Source of the DNA: Sinohyriopsis cumingii
Lineage: Eukaryota; Mollusca; Bivalvia; Unionida; Unionidae
Direction: 5' to 3'
Assembly: GCA_028554795.2 (NCBI GenBank)
Contig: JAPYKE020000522.1
Location: 1 to 64,000 of the forward strand
DNA length: 64,000 nt
Shown here: positions 36,201 to 50,300 of the stretch, piece after piece
How positions within the stretch are numbered: the first letter of the stretch is position 1
Layout of the letters: the number at the start of each line of letters is the position of its first letter
Made by a program: the position numbers and the translations under genes
The notes under the pieces: generated by a model
The model's input: only the letters and a program-made list of their open reading frames with translations
What the model was told of the DNA's origin: nothing
Database searches by the model: none

Positions 36201-37887
36201 TGATAGTTTATACATATCACGAAAATATTTCGAAACTCCACCTTTTTTTGTAAAGAAACGGGTCATCATTATGCGCGGTATATGATACATTATCTATCTA
36301 GAACTTCGTGTAAGAGAAAACAAGATTCGTTCGCTTGATTCCAATACCAGTATCTTCAGAAATGTAGACTATACATGGCGGCCAGTATAACTGTGGAGAA
36401 AAGTCCGGGAAAATCCAAGTAAAAAACCGACCGATCCACGGGACGTTACTAGCAGGTTTCTCACATACCCATATTTGACGAGCCAGACACCCACGCGGAC
36501 AACGGTGATATAGAAGTGGTCGGTAAATGATTGAAAATGTGATGTCGTATAACGACAACTAAAATGAATATAGAAAATAACTTACTGAGTGAGGGGACCT
36601 GCAGTCTGCATACAGAATCGATATTGTCCGAAAGACAAAGGATTAAATTATACGCTCCCAATGTACACTCCCCAAACTGTTCCGTCATCTATCGTCGATA
36701 TTCCTGGGCATGAAGCTGGATCCATGTAACCAAATTTAACGATAGGCCTAATATGAAAATGAAATTTTATTGAGTGAGATATATATGTGCAGCTTGTGTG
36801 GAAATTAAACATTTTTACTAATATAAAGCATATTTTTCCTATTAAAATATGTTTATTCATCAATTTATCAATGCTTACCCGATCTTAATAACATAGTAAA
36901 ACCACTACTATCTCGCAAATGCAGCCCTCCCAGGCAAAACATATTAGTTTAACATCTAAACATTATCTAGTCACCTTTGTGGCAGTTAGGGTGAACTGCT
37001 CTTGATACAGTGATTGAGGCCTAATTCCGTGAACATTTCATTTACTACCGGAGCGAAAGGCACGCTCTCCATATGTATGTTACTGCATGTAGACTGAGTG
37101 CGTGTATGTGTATTATGATCATGTATTTTTGAAGAAGAAAAAATTGCTATAACAATGTTTTTTTTCTTCAAATGCGCTTACCTGATTATAATACCTTGTT
37201 AGAAAAGGTAAGAGGCGGAGGGTGTTACATTCCCTTATTCTGGATATGCCACCATCGGTCCCCTAAGGTATGTGCGACAAGTTCTTAGATAACCTGACTA
37301 GAAAATATACTTCATTAATCAGAGAATGCCTTCAAAAGGAAACATTTTCAGTCCAGTAAATTCAGCGGAATTAGTGAAGCCGCGTCCTTAAAAAACTATC
37401 GAACTATATAAATCACACCAGGTAGAGACGATCATTCTGGCATGAAGAAAATAAAAGCCGGAGAAGGTGGATGCTGATCTCCGTCTCACGGCATGGATAA
37501 TGTCAGTTAAGAAACAGTTTCACACAAAAGCAGTGCTTTTCTAGACTGTACAAACTAAGTGAGCCTGAAAGAGTATCATATTTCATTTGATTAATTCCCA
37601 ATATGCGGTACGAAAAACCCATTTTGTCGAGGACGAAAGTGTATGTGCTGACATGACGTCATTTCTGTCGCCATTTCTGTCTTTGTGGTGGGGTAAGAAG
37701 ATACGTGGTCTCCTTCGACGCATCGGTTTGGATCATCTAAATTTCCATCTCAGAGCTTGTACTGTATCCTATAGGCGACTTTATGATGAATTATCCACAG
37801 TAGACAGGGATTTTCCTACAAAAGTCTGATTTTCTTGGCAATGAATGCATGGGCCGTCGTGAGTAGTACTGACCCACCCTGTTGAAA
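30272..37887. other. A+T-rich segment, no recognised gene (unit 3)
   Basis: Counterpart of 16189-23803. Variants shared with unit 4 (near 32467, 32548, T-run 33001), unit 5 (near 33397) and unit 2 (near 34465) lie here. Confidence 0.6.
34769..35330 (-). CDS. Candidate two-exon host gene fragment (unit 3)
   Basis: Exons at 35330-35216 and 34904-34769. Frames and splice dinucleotides match 20685-21246. Confidence 0.28.
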
Positions 37888-38225
37888 CTACAAGTAGTTT
37901 AGGTCAACTGAAATGTTGTGTATCTCGCTCATGCTGCATGTAGTGGCTAGTTTGAGTTGGAAGACGATATTACATGACAGGTGAACCAATAAAGCATCAA
38001 AACGGTTCGAACTGTGTCCTATTCCCTTCCTCAGCCATGTTAGCACCCATGGCATATTCCACTTCGGGCACAAAGTCAGCACCTTTGGACGTGTGAACTC
38101 GAGATTGATAGCAGATTGTGTAGGTCTTGTTTGATATCATATCTTTAATAATGATGGAGCGTGTCAGAGATCATGAAACGGTCACCGTTCATCGTCATTG
38201 GCTCTAACTGTTTCTCGTCAATGTC
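37888..38225 (-). pseudogene. piggyBac-like transposase relic (unit 3)
   Basis: Copy of 23804-24141 with Trp rather than Leu in the last frame, as in units 1 and 4. Confidence 0.4.
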
Positions 38226-38531
38226 TCAAAGTTAGGAGTTGGCTATTGCATTATTGATTTTTTCAGCGGCGTTATATTTTCGAACTCACACTATTGTACG
38301 AAAATTCTCCATTTCTCTGCTTGACCTCAGGTCACAATTTACAATTTATAAAAGCAACCATTACCTAATAGCAAATAACCTTGTAGAATGATCTAATAAG
38401 CCTTGTTTATTTACAACACAATAGCCTATAAAATTCACTTAGGAATCTCCAAAACCCTGACCCTGATCAACATATTTACTCCTTCTTTGTTTACCTGAAA
38501 AATAATCCTGATAATAAGCTAATACACATAG

Positions 38532-38830
38532 TGTGTGTGTGTGATTTCGATTTTTAACGTAGCGTTAACAATTTTTCAGTCATATCGTCTGCACTGTGAT
38601 AGTTTATGTGAAGTCTAGCACTGGGGCATCATCCCGCAGACATGTAGCATGATGTCCCACCCAGTTACATTATCCTGACACCAGGCCGACCAGTCCTAAC
38701 ACTAACCTCTTAATGCTGAGCACCTAGCGAGGCAGCTGTTTGTACCATTTTTGTAAGTCTTCGGTAGACTCAGCCGGGGATCGAACCCACGACCTCCCGC
38801 ATCCGAGGCGGACGCTATAACCACTAGCAA
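38532..38830 (-). mobile_element. SINE-A (unit 3)
   Basis: Same element as 10365-10663. ACACATAG lies at 38524-38531 and 38831-38838. Confidence 0.87.
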
Positions 38831-39021
38831 ACACATAGAGAATAATAAAGCTATTATTAGTTGTTTACATAAGTGAAATAAATATAATTTTTTAATTAAA
38901 AAACAACCAGGTCAGGCAGAAATGGATTCAGTTTTGCACGAGGTCAATTCCAGCAAACAGTGTTACATTACAATAACATGCAATGCAATAAAAAGAAAAT
39001 TTAAAAGTAACATACAAACAA

Positions 39022-40597
39022 TTAAATTAAATATACATCACAGTATAATCCTAAATCAGCATCGACTGGGTTTTTGCACAATGCATCAACATGGCCATGC
39101 GTTAGTGTGAATATTTCATCATCAAGCACGTAACGTTTATCGTCAAACAACTTAACCAATTCTGTTGGGCACGTATGTATATGTTGTGTGATTTATTTAT
39201 CTTACAGTGTTCATGGAGGCTAAGCTGTCAAGTAATCATCATGCGTGACTTGCTTCTTGATATTTTTATCCCCTTGGTCCTTTATTCTGCTCCCGTCCGA
39301 TAGCTTGATGGAATGCATATTACTGCCTTGTCCGACAAATTCCGCGATGGGTACCAACAACATCTCATCATTAAACTTTCCAATAATCTTCGTATTAACT
39401 GGATCATAGTATTCACTGTTCTGAGGATAATCCGAGAAATTAAAGAATTCGCGTGGTCCATATAGATCTACATAGATATATTCCGTCCTAATTTCATAGC
39501 AGAGCGAGTCTGCATGGGTAAAGAGTAATTTTGATTTACTGCCATATTTATTTTTGATGAACTCGTAATGAAATTCGTCAGTCAGGAATCTGGATAACTC
39601 CAATACGGTAAATCCACAATAGAGTGATTAATCGAGTTTGATTATAGTCCGCTTAAAATAGATGGTTACTAAATTATCGTCAAATATTGTTACGCTGACA
39701 AAATGCGGCGAGTTGACTAATTTATCTCTCCTGGTCACATCAGTAACCAACTCGACATTGACACGCTTTTGTATGTTTTCCATATTCTTACCAAAAATAC
39801 TGTTATTCATAACTTTGAAAAAATCCTTTTCAAAATCCGACTTGGTGTCTTTTAAATTTTTGCGGTGTTAAAATTGAGATAACTTTAGAGCCAGCGTTGA
39901 TGTTTAGACCTGAGTACATGGTGAATAGAAGTCACTTGCTTCACTAAATCCTTGTAATGTTTGAGATTTTTTTAAAATGAATCATCTATTGTATTTATCC
40001 ATCAGATTAAGCACCAATTTTGGCACGCTCGCTTAATAGCACTTTCAGACGCTGACTTGTTCGACTGATATATCGTCACACACGATCTCGTGAATTTAAC
40101 CGTATCATCACTGGCATCGAACAACCACTGGATAAACCGCTCCGGATTCATCCATGTTCCTACGGGTAATTTTTGCTACTTCGTCCACCATAGAATTATT
40201 GGTATTTAAGTATATAATGTATTTGAATTTCTTGCTGGGGTTATAATCAGTTATGATTTTGTTGTTGGTTCTCGAATGTTTGTGTTTGATAAATTTGAAC
40301 ATATCGGCATCTGTCAATAATTTCAGCGTGATTTGAATTATTTTCATTGCGGCATCCCATTAGAGATCGAGAGAAGAATAATACCATGCCGGATCCAGCT
40401 GAGAACCTATCTCTGAAGTTTTCAAAAAACATCAGCGAGTAATTAAACATCTGTTACATATGATGATACTCGTTAAGATCTGCGCTGTTGATCGCACGAA
40501 CATCCAACCGGGTCCTTCTCTGGCGTAATAAGCAAGTTTTGCTTGTAACGAGAAAATAATTTACCGTACGTTGTAAACTCGGTTGGTAATGCGTTCT
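39022..40597 (-). pseudogene. Protein-primed family B DNA polymerase relic (unit 3)
   Basis: Same fragments, frames and lost catalytic residues as 24938-26513. Confidence 0.85.
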
Positions 40598-40660
40598 GAT
40601 TTTGTAATAATCGTCGGGATTGAATCCGCACCGTCTAACTTGGTGCAGCCGACAGTTACT

Positions 40661-40865
40661 GCAAACGTGAATTCTTACCTTGATGCACTGCTAAATGAGC
40701 GTCTATGATGCGTCTGAGCATATTTTCAGATCGCTCCTCAAGCTCATGAAGAGTGGTCACATCATCGTTTTTCACAGTGATGCCTCTTGATCGTGGACGA
40801 TAAACGCCTCCCTGCGACGTACATAATGTAATGTTGCCATCGTGTATACAAATAACAATAATTGT
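40661..40865 (-). other. Open minus-strand frame between polymerase and integrase (unit 3)
   Basis: Copy of 26577-26781. Confidence 0.3.
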
Positions 40866-41348
40866 TTAGTTGGTAGTATTATTAGAATTTAGTGCAATAC
40901 ACTGATCATCGCTGCTACTCTTTGCTGATGCTTGCTAACACACTCGATCAACCACTGTATATTCATATAACTCGTGCTGTCTCATCAGTATTTCTTTCGA
41001 AAAGTCAATGTAAAAAGACCCGCAAGTTGTTTCTAAATATCATCGTTGTTGTTCGGTGCGTAATATTTTCATATGACCTGCGACTCTGATTCTCACCCTG
41101 ACGCTGGCTATCCGGAAACAAAGTCCTCATCAGTGTTGACCACGTCACAATAACACAGAGGATTTTGTCACTCATATTATTATAAAGATTACATAAATAA
41201 TATCTGATGACGTAGAGGACTAGCGATATCAAGTGGAGCACTAGCATTTGTATTACAGGCTTCAGCAAAAAATACACGCAAAAATATCACATCAGAAACA
41301 AACTCGCCAACGTTTAACTTATCGCATGAAGACCAATTAAAATGTGAG

Positions 41349-41377
41349 ACCGGCTTGGAAGATCAATTCCAGGCCGG
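41349..41377. repeat. Imperfect hairpin with GATCAA loop (unit 3)
   Basis: Identical copy of the structure at 13182-13210. Confidence 0.4.
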
Positions 41378-41490
41378 CAAAATAAATCCAGTTCGATTTT
41401 ATCTTCAAAACAATATTTGACGCGATGGGATTACCCGATCACGCCAGAACATGTAAACCGATAGCGAGTAAGCGAGTTGTACGAACGGAT

Positions 41491-42137
41491 CTACAACGAG
41501 ATCATTGCCTCAAAATCAGCGGTAGAAGTCCACGAATTAAACTCTTCAGTATATCTACTCAAGTGATTGTTCACCATGCTGCGGTAAAACCTTTTCGATT
41601 CTGTAAACCTCCTGGGTGGTTATTGATAAATCTAGCTCGTAAAACAACCCTATGTCTGGTTCTCTGTACTGGTAGGTGATTTAGATATTTATTAAACATT
41701 ATTATTTAACACTTTACTGACCGTGAAAACCTCTTCATTTCACTTCGGGGTAAATCCTTTTTCAAATGTGCATTTTGCTTTAGAAATCCTCATACGATCC
41801 CCAACTCGAAATTTACTTCAGCGATCAAGCGCGTTAGCTAAATCATCCTTAACTTTTTGTTCTCCAGCTTGAGTTTAGCTCAATTTAGTACTACGATGCT
41901 TGGTGTTATTGTATTCCGATACGTATATGTACCTCGTTGTCATTGGCTGTAAAATGTTTCCACATTTTAGGTTTCAACGTTCTGTTTAATCTCTCAACGA
42001 CCACGGGTTACATTGAGAGTACGCGGATTACTTACGTATTCCTCTAGAGGATAACCAGACCTCGGATATTTTATTAAAAACTTCTCCGCCGTTATCCGAC
42101 CAGAGTTTATTTGATATAATCCCTACTGACTCAAATG
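41491..42137 (-). pseudogene. Polinton-type integrase, core C-terminal part plus chromodomain (unit 3)
   Basis: Copy of 27407-28053. Confidence 0.8.
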
Positions 42138-42449
42138 TTTGTGTGTGTTTGTTATTGTTAACTTAGCTTTCAAAAATTGTCATGTCGCTACGATGTCTAC
42201 AGTGTGACAGTTTATAGTGATGTCAAGCACTGGTGCATCATGCTGTAGACATGTAGCATCATGTCCCTCCCAGTCACGTTATCCTGACACCAGAACGACC
42301 AATTCTAATACTAACCTCTTAATCCTTAGCGTCAAGCGAGGCAGCTGCTAGTACCATTTTTTATAAGTCTTTGGTATGATTGGCACGTATTCGAACCTGC
42401 AACATCCCGCATCCAAGGTGGACGCTTTAACTATTAGACACCGGAGCGG
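42138..42449 (-). mobile_element. SINE-B in the integrase (unit 3/4)
   Basis: Same element as 13971-14282. TCAAATG lies at 42131-42137 and 42450-42456. Confidence 0.87.
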
Positions 42450-42667
42450 TCAAATGCGTATCTAATAGCCACCCCAGTTTTACTCCTGACGGAAATACTC
42501 CATACGAATTTGCTGCACACGTCTATGATATTTAGCAAATATTTATATACCTAATTGTCAATTGATAACTTACTGATGTCCACAAGATCAGCCGCGTGAA
42601 TATCATTCACCCCGTTGCTGATGACGCGGAAAGCTTTTGCGTAATTCAGCTGTTAATTCTTGGTTAT
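42450..42667 (-). pseudogene. Polinton-type integrase, N-terminal piece (unit 4)
   Basis: Copy of 14283-14500. Confidence 0.65.
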
Positions 42668-42746
42668 TGATGGCGATTGTTTTCCTTTTTACTCACACAA
42701 GTACATTTACTTTTGCCCACACGAATACGTTTTCTTTTGACCACGA

Positions 42747-43046
42747 CTAGGCGTGTTGTACCGACACTGATTTTATATATAGCACAAATGATGGTACGTA
42801 CAAATGCTCTTGCAACCCAGTGTGTTTAATCGCTTTGAGTTGATCTAACATTATGCGGTCACAAGCTAATTTGTCCTCAGGATGATCAGGATAGCAGACA
42901 TGTCTTATCGCCTTTGCATCCACTTGATTACAAGGTTCTTGCCCTGGCAACGATTGATCATTCGAGTCAAGTTGCTTGTCTAGAGGATGATAAGATCTTG
43001 TGTATTTATGCCTGGGAAACGTCCAAACACCACGTGGTCGAGGCAA
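42747..43046 (-). pseudogene. Phospholipase A2-like Polinton protein (unit 4)
   Basis: As 14580-14879, except that the substitution near 42784 changes Ala to Val close to the C-terminal end. Confidence 0.6.
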
Positions 43047-43205
43047 TTGTCCTCAGATCGAGTGAATATGCATTATTCATCTCTGAGTACGGGCACCCCA
43101 TCGACGCAGCCGAGTTAAATCGTACATATTTTAAAGCTTTCTTGTGAAATCACTTTTAATTGTCTGCTTTTAAACCTTTCTTTTTGTTGTCTGCACAGGG
43201 TTACT

Positions 43206-43436
43206 TTAATCATCGACGACCATGATTCGTTCGACGAACCTGGAGCATTGGGTACGTACAGACACGTCACTGTGTGCTTCACTAGGCATACATTTCGGTT
43301 TCTTTTTACCACACATCCCACAAATTGCTTTGATGATAACGCAGCCATTTTTAGATTTGGCCAGTTGTTCATCAGCGATTTTCGTCCATGTTGTACAACG
43401 CAGACAGCATATTTTGCACATCTGTTTTTCATACAA
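43206..43436 (-). pseudogene. Small zinc-ribbon protein (unit 4)
   Basis: Same frame and cysteines as 15039-15269. Confidence 0.45.
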
Positions 43437-44172
43437 TAGTTTAGATAAACATGGTTTACGCTAAGCGCTTGCACGCTAACGCGCGTTGTACTATGATGTC
43501 ATTTTTTTGCGTCGGATGCTACTTAAACACCAATAATGTGACAAGTGGGAAAACACCATTGGAGCGTGACCGGATGTAATAAACACAGTATAACCCAAAT
43601 GCGTTGCTGTTGATGTGCTGAATTTGTATGTAATTATAAAGTGATGCCCATACTAGCCGTCGGTGTATCATGATTTTATTAGCTGCTGTGTGGTTACAAT
43701 GACGCTATCGTTTCCATCTAAATCCTCATTAGCTGCGACAGCCACGATGGCACGTTGATTTTTGCTCTTTACAAGTCCAGTCTGCTGACACGATATTCTC
43801 ACTGTACTTTGCTGTTTAGACAACATACTTACATGACGGCCTTATTGCGCGCGAGCCCACCACGTGCCATTCTTCGGATGGCTCTTAAAATACTGTCCAC
43901 AGCGTTTCTGCCGGCGTTGCCGTATTTAAATGGTCAAATGTTAAGTTATATAGGCAGGGTAAGCGATATCTGGCAGACTTGGTCCCTTGTTAAGTTTGTT
44001 GAGCTCATTATAGACTCCGCTTCGACATCATGTGCCACTGATTATCGTTCTTGCACTGAGGAATATCTCATTTGGGAGGTGAAAGACTCGACATTTTACA
44101 TACTGCTCTAACATACTTTCTTACCAACAAATATATGATTGTTCCTTTAAAAGTATTTAAAAATTCACAAAT

Positions 44173-44355
44173 GTGAAATGTAGTATTTTAGTAACATTTG
44201 GAATAAAGTTGTTTGTGAGAAAAATCGCTCTAACATCAACTTCACTTATTAAATTTTGTAATCTCTTGAGGGGAATGAAAGGGTATTTCACCTTTTTCGA
44301 GTTTGCATCGCTCATACCCGAATATGGGAACCAAGGACCGGAGCTTTACTTGTAA
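44173..44355 (+). pseudogene. Possible inverted family B polymerase fragment (unit 4)
   Basis: Same protein as at 16006-16188. Confidence 0.35.
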
Positions 44356-47300
44356 GGAAATGCCAGCTTACAAAAGATATATATTGCCCCCAGTCACCTT
44401 TTCCTAGTATTTAGCTAGGAGTTCGTTATTTTTATGTAGTTTGTTTGATGTACTGTAAGTCCCCGAACACTGGTCGTGCGATTCTAGATTGATCTGAGCA
44501 ACAATATGGTACAAGCTAAAGAAAACCAATGAGGTGGGTGAAGAACAGGCGAAAATTGCACAAATTGCATCCGAAAAAGTGAATTGCAGATGGAATATTC
44601 TTTACAAATTTTATTTATTTCTTTGATTCTTAAAAGCTTACCCGTGCTTATTTCAAACGTAATTGCGGGAACGTAGTCTTGACAAGAAACATTAGCAGTC
44701 CAACAACATCACACTCATTATTGAAAATCAAGGCATTTAAAGTTAACTGTAGAATGTTATCGTTCACTGGTTACCACGGAATTAATTTTTGGGTAAAATG
44801 ATTTAGTGCTTCCTCGTATGGATTGGTTGTTTCCATGAAGAAGGATACAAGTGTGTTTCACAAACAGAGTTTACCATTTGATATTATATGGGGAACACCA
44901 TGTCCAAAGAGTATAAATGCCGACGCAAATTCTTATCTATTGATACATGTAATCCTATGTTCCTGGCATCGTTTGTGTGTAAAGGTTATGTTCATATAGA
45001 GTTATGATCTCTAAATTATGTCTTGAAAACTTCTTAATCAGCAAATGATTTATACAGTTAACGTTGTTTTACTCAAATTTCAAAATCATGTACATTCTAA
45101 TTTCAGAAGAAGAAAACATTTAGTTGCTATGTTTTCAGTTTCGGGAGACAATTTGCCCTGTTAATTTATCAGTGTTAAAGTGTACTATAACCTTATGTTC
45201 AAGATTACGAAATTTAATAATGGCTACAGCTGCGTTTTCTGGATGGTCTGGGTTGGTTCGTGGTTGTTGGATGAGTCTCACTGTGGCGCTGACTGGACTC
45301 GAATATTGAACTTTCACATTCTGTTTCACCTGCGTATTGTTTCCGTCCAATAGGTACTATTAGTTTGGTATACATTGTATGTATCAGTTGACTCGTCAAC
45401 ATTCATGGTAAGCCCTGTGCAAACGTTTGGACACAGCCAACCATACAGTAATGCAGGATTATTAGTGGGATATTTAAACAATACAATTAACGATTTTCCT
45501 TACTTTTAGTATGTTGATATTCGTACATATTCGCATGTATTAAATACAGCGTTTTAATCACGAAATAAATGTTTCTTCCCAAGAGTATGTGAAATGACTT
45601 TTACTTTCTCTTTAACACTATTTTGGCATGCGCATATTTTGATCGGTTGATCTCGATGGAAAGAATCATTTGAATTGATATTAGCAAAAAAATTTTCAAT
45701 GGATTTGGTTACATATTATAATTAAAAAATGCGTTCATTGATCTCTCTAGTTGATTCCTCTGATGGGTACTATTCTTAAACAGGTAGTAATGTGAATGAT
45801 ACATTATGAAAGACAGAATATTGTCCAATTTTTATGGAAAGAAAATACTGATATGTAAGCTAATTCTGAATAATTACTTTATTTGGAATAACAGTAAAGA
45901 TGGCATGGTACTCTTCTGCGCAATAAAAATATCAGTCTTTTATAAATTGACGGTTCTTGTACTGGCATTTATCACAAGATAATACGAAGTCATCTTCTGC
46001 TGCTTCAGCACTGTGGCCGTTGTAAGCATGGACTTGTTTGCTTGTCATTCCTGAAATCAAGAGCTGCATAAAGCATATATAGCTCAAAATGATTCATATT
46101 TTATCAAAGAAAATATGCACAAAACATTAAGCTGAATCTGTCTTCAAGATCATAGATGATCTATAATAAAAATATTTATTTTTCCTGAAGCGAATAAATA
46201 TTATAACAAACAAGACCGAGACGAAACCTTCGCTCTGTGCTTTAACTTTGTGTGTCAACTGATATTTCACATACATGACGTGAACTGGAAATTAATATCA
46301 TAGTCAGTTATTGCAATTCATGATAAGGTTCGGTTTACATACTGCATTATCAAATGGATCTAAACATCCATCTGTACTTCTGTGTGTACATCTAAACGGA
46401 CATTACCGTTGTGTATTTAAAACAGTATTAATTACATGATAGCATGTTTTATGACATCAACCACACAACATTTTATTCTCACGATTAGCGTTGGCATCAG
46501 ATTCGACATTTTTATAATTAATAATCCATAATTAGATGAATTAATAAACGTATATTTTCTTCAGGTTGTCAAAAGGTAATTATACATTTTGCTGTGTTCT
46601 AACGTGTTGGACTGAAGCTAGTTTCCCACTTACTAGCAAATTATAAAAGCATGATTTAAAAATATCAATAATAGCTCATAAGAATTTTAGCATCTTAATT
46701 AAGATGTAGATGTGTATACTACAAATCCAGGCACATGTTCCTCTGTTGTCTCTCCATATCTGACGGCGGTATTGTAGGCTAAGCACCAAGCATGTATTAA
46801 AGCTTGCAGACTGGCAGGCTTATTCTAGCCTTGAAGGCGGTGAAAACACTTTATAATATATTAAAGATCATGCGTGTTGTCAGATACCTCTGAGACCATA
46901 TTGGCAATAATATACGTTTATATACATGACTTACATTTTATCACAAATACAACGATCTAACTTTGACTCAAGCAATTAATTTCCAACCTTATAAGTTTCC
47001 TTCAAACGTAGTTTTTTTTGCTTGGAATAAGGTGTACTACTTGTTGGAATGGTACTGATGAAACAAAGATACCAGTAAATTACAATTTTTTTTTTTGCTC
47101 TTGTATCCATTTTAAACTGAGCATATGACAGACCCATACTAATTTTACATCTGTTTGGAAACTATTTTGTCAAACATCAACATTTTAATAAAAAATATGT
47201 CTAATGCTGAACCAGATGTTCGAAAACGATGAACCAGACTGCGCTCACTATTCCCGAGCTGCAGCGTAAGGAGTGGTCGTAGTTTAGATTACTTTCGTCC

Positions 47301-50300
47301 GTCCCACAGTTTACCACATCTAATCCTAAATGAAGAACTGTATATGAATAGAACTGTCCCGATTATGAAACATCTATATATCTAATAGAGTTTCGATGAT
47401 GAACCGTGGTTCACATTCCAGTGATGCGGGCGTGGATTTAGAAAGTGAGTTTGTACGTGTGCGTTTGGGGAGCAATACATATTGATGGTGAAAATGTTCT
47501 AAGTTGCTATGAGGAATGACAGATAAATGGGGAACCGTTTTCCAAAACCCAATTTATCACTATAAATTCATCATAAACGTTTTATAACACCTAATTACAA
47601 ACTTGTTACAGAGTTTAGAATGCACCTACTAGCAGGCACTTGCAACATTGAGTTCTACTGCTGGACAAGAAGATCTTACACTTGCAGTTACGTCCACTTT
47701 ACCGAGAATTCATTACGAAGATTAGTAACCGCATTGTTTGACGTCTAATTAGTGAAAAGAAGAATTCTCCTTGGAATGAGCATTTGTTGGCAACTTTATC
47801 AAATTAAAATTTCTCCATCAAATCTAGAACGCTCACCTTATTCGAGATTATAAAATTGACAATTTATAATAATATCAATACTGGAACTTTTCTTTACATT
47901 TTAGAGAAAAGAGTCATTATAGCTTCCTTTGATTGAAATAAGTTTAATGCCATTACACGTCACTTTGATTATCAAATATTCCATATCATTTTCACCAGTA
48001 ATGTCTGTGCTGTTTGAAACTATGTTTCATTTTATCGATTATTGGAGACACGTGTCCAGGTCCCAAGATGGCAAGAAAGCACAACAATGTTGTTATTCGA
48101 CCATTTGGAAAGCCCTATGTACGAATCTTCAAGTGCAAAATAGTTCATATGTATAAGAATCTATTAGACACCAAGTATGTGAAAATAGGAAAATCGTCTA
48201 TGTGATGACGATCGTTTCAAATCAAGGCCTGATTGAACATCTTGGATGATTGGAGTACTCTGCGAATTATTCAGTATAACGTATGATGTTGTCTGAGTAC
48301 ATAGGACAGATAAATGATGCAATAAATATTATACCAATACTTATTGAAACAAAATCTATATGCTTACAAAATGGGTGGTTGACCAGAGGAATAGAGCATT
48401 CAGTTTCAACTGGCAACGCAACGGTCGCTAAAGGCATTACAGACTAAATGATATTGCTGCAGGAGTTTTAATTAGTTTTAAGTTCATATGATAACGACAC
48501 ATTTGCATATGATAGCAAAGTATAAATGGTTAAGGTATAATGACTTCTAACGGTATGAATCATCTTAAGACATTGTTCATAGCAGCATTAGCAAAAGAAG
48601 AAAACATGATAGCGTCCTAACTAAAACGTTAATTTCCGGTCTTATCGACATAAAGCTGCATACTTAACATTCGAAATCTTACAATCCTTACAAAGTTGAT
48701 GCGAAATCTTAAATGTGATGTAAACGAAAGGCAGGAAATAGTGATTCTTCAAGGACTAATCAAAACGTTACGAGGTATTACAGCCAGGAGCCATAACCCA
48801 TCTTAATAATGAATTGTAAAGCAAACTTGTTTGAGGTCTTACCAATATACAGCTGTAATCAGACTTTGGCTTAAATCGAGAAACACGCGGAAGCCAGATT
48901 CTTGTCGGATGAAAACCGGACGGAAACCAACAAAGGACAATGTGATTAGTTCCTCCGACAACGTCGAGCGTGATGACGCTAACATAAAAAAAACCATTAA
49001 AACTATTGATGTTCGTAATATACATCCTCTTTACATTTTAATCTTTATGTTAGGAAGTGTAGTAGAAGTAGTAGTAGTAGAAGAAAATAAGTATAATAAG
49101 ATGTAGAAGAAGAGAAGGAAGAAGAATTCACGTGCGTTATAATGCGAACCTTTTACATAGCATGGATATTCTAATAATTTGCAAGTACAAGGGCTTTTCA
49201 TAATGGCAATAATCATGATTTCGATTTTGTCCGAATGCACGATACAAAAATTAGGTTAGCTTACTATTTTACTTACCTGTGCTACTTACCTGTATTAATG
49301 AATTCATCTTGCAGATGATTGGGCAGGCTACTTAACACTTGAGATACAGGTGATGTTGAACGTTGTTTTGTAATATTCCCTTTCAAAAACGTCATGGGAT
49401 CCATGGCTTAAATATCCAAGTCGGAATGACCTGAGATTTAATTTCTTGCCGCATCATTTTTTAGTTGCTTCCACAAAACTATTGAGAATAGTATAGGTCA
49501 TTGCATTTTGCCAATATTCTTTATGATTTATCTTACTGTGTGATGTTCGCAATAATAAGTTAACGAAATTTTATCTTTTCAAAACTAGTAATTTAGCTTT
49601 TTTGTTGGGATAAAGATGTTGATATAATTGAGAATGAACGATTAATCTAATTGCAACGTCAGTGAATATGTAGTTTCAGGAAAGATGATTGCAAGATTTG
49701 AAGACTTAGGATGCAAATTTAACAGCTTCAGGACAAATATATTAGCACCAGCTGCAATTGTCTAATGTACTTTGTCCTGTTATTATGTATGGAATTTACT
49801 GGTATATAACAGTACAATCCAAACAAATTGAATCAAAACAACGTTTTTCCAACCAAAAGCAGCACATACTCATAGTAGGTTATTTCCATTGACAGTATTT
49901 ATTTAGATGATAATATCATTCAATTCCAAATTGAAACGAAATCATTTTCCAATATTTTACTGACAATTAAGAACCGTTACATTACAGCATATTTCATCAA
50001 AATTGACTCTGAAAGAATAAACGGAGAAAATCAGACAAGTCTGCCGTGCTGGATCAGAGCTATGCTACATGAATATAGCAATTGTGATTGGTAACTATAA
50101 ATATGAGGGAAACAATTGTTTTCATATTTATTGCTACGATCAATCTAATAAAACACAAAAATATATAAACGAATTGCACTTCGCCACTGGAATCCGTAAA
50201 GGAGCTTAATATTAACAGAACAAATTGTTTGATGTGGACTGACACTATTAGAAATTATCTCCTGTTTCTAGGAGTGATAGTTTATACATATCACGAAAAT

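Larger units (their letters stand above)
28171..42254 (+). repeat. Tandem repeat unit 3 of the 14.08-kb array
   Basis: Third copy, 14084 bp. It shares variants with unit 4 near 32467, 32548 and in the T-run at 33001, with unit 5 near 33397, and with unit 2 near 34465. Private substitutions include sites near 32132, 33629, 35189 and 36791. Confidence 0.97.
39022..43473 (-). mobile_element. Polinton/Maverick-type relic (units 3-4)
   Basis: Copy of the composite described at 10855-15306. Confidence 0.75.
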
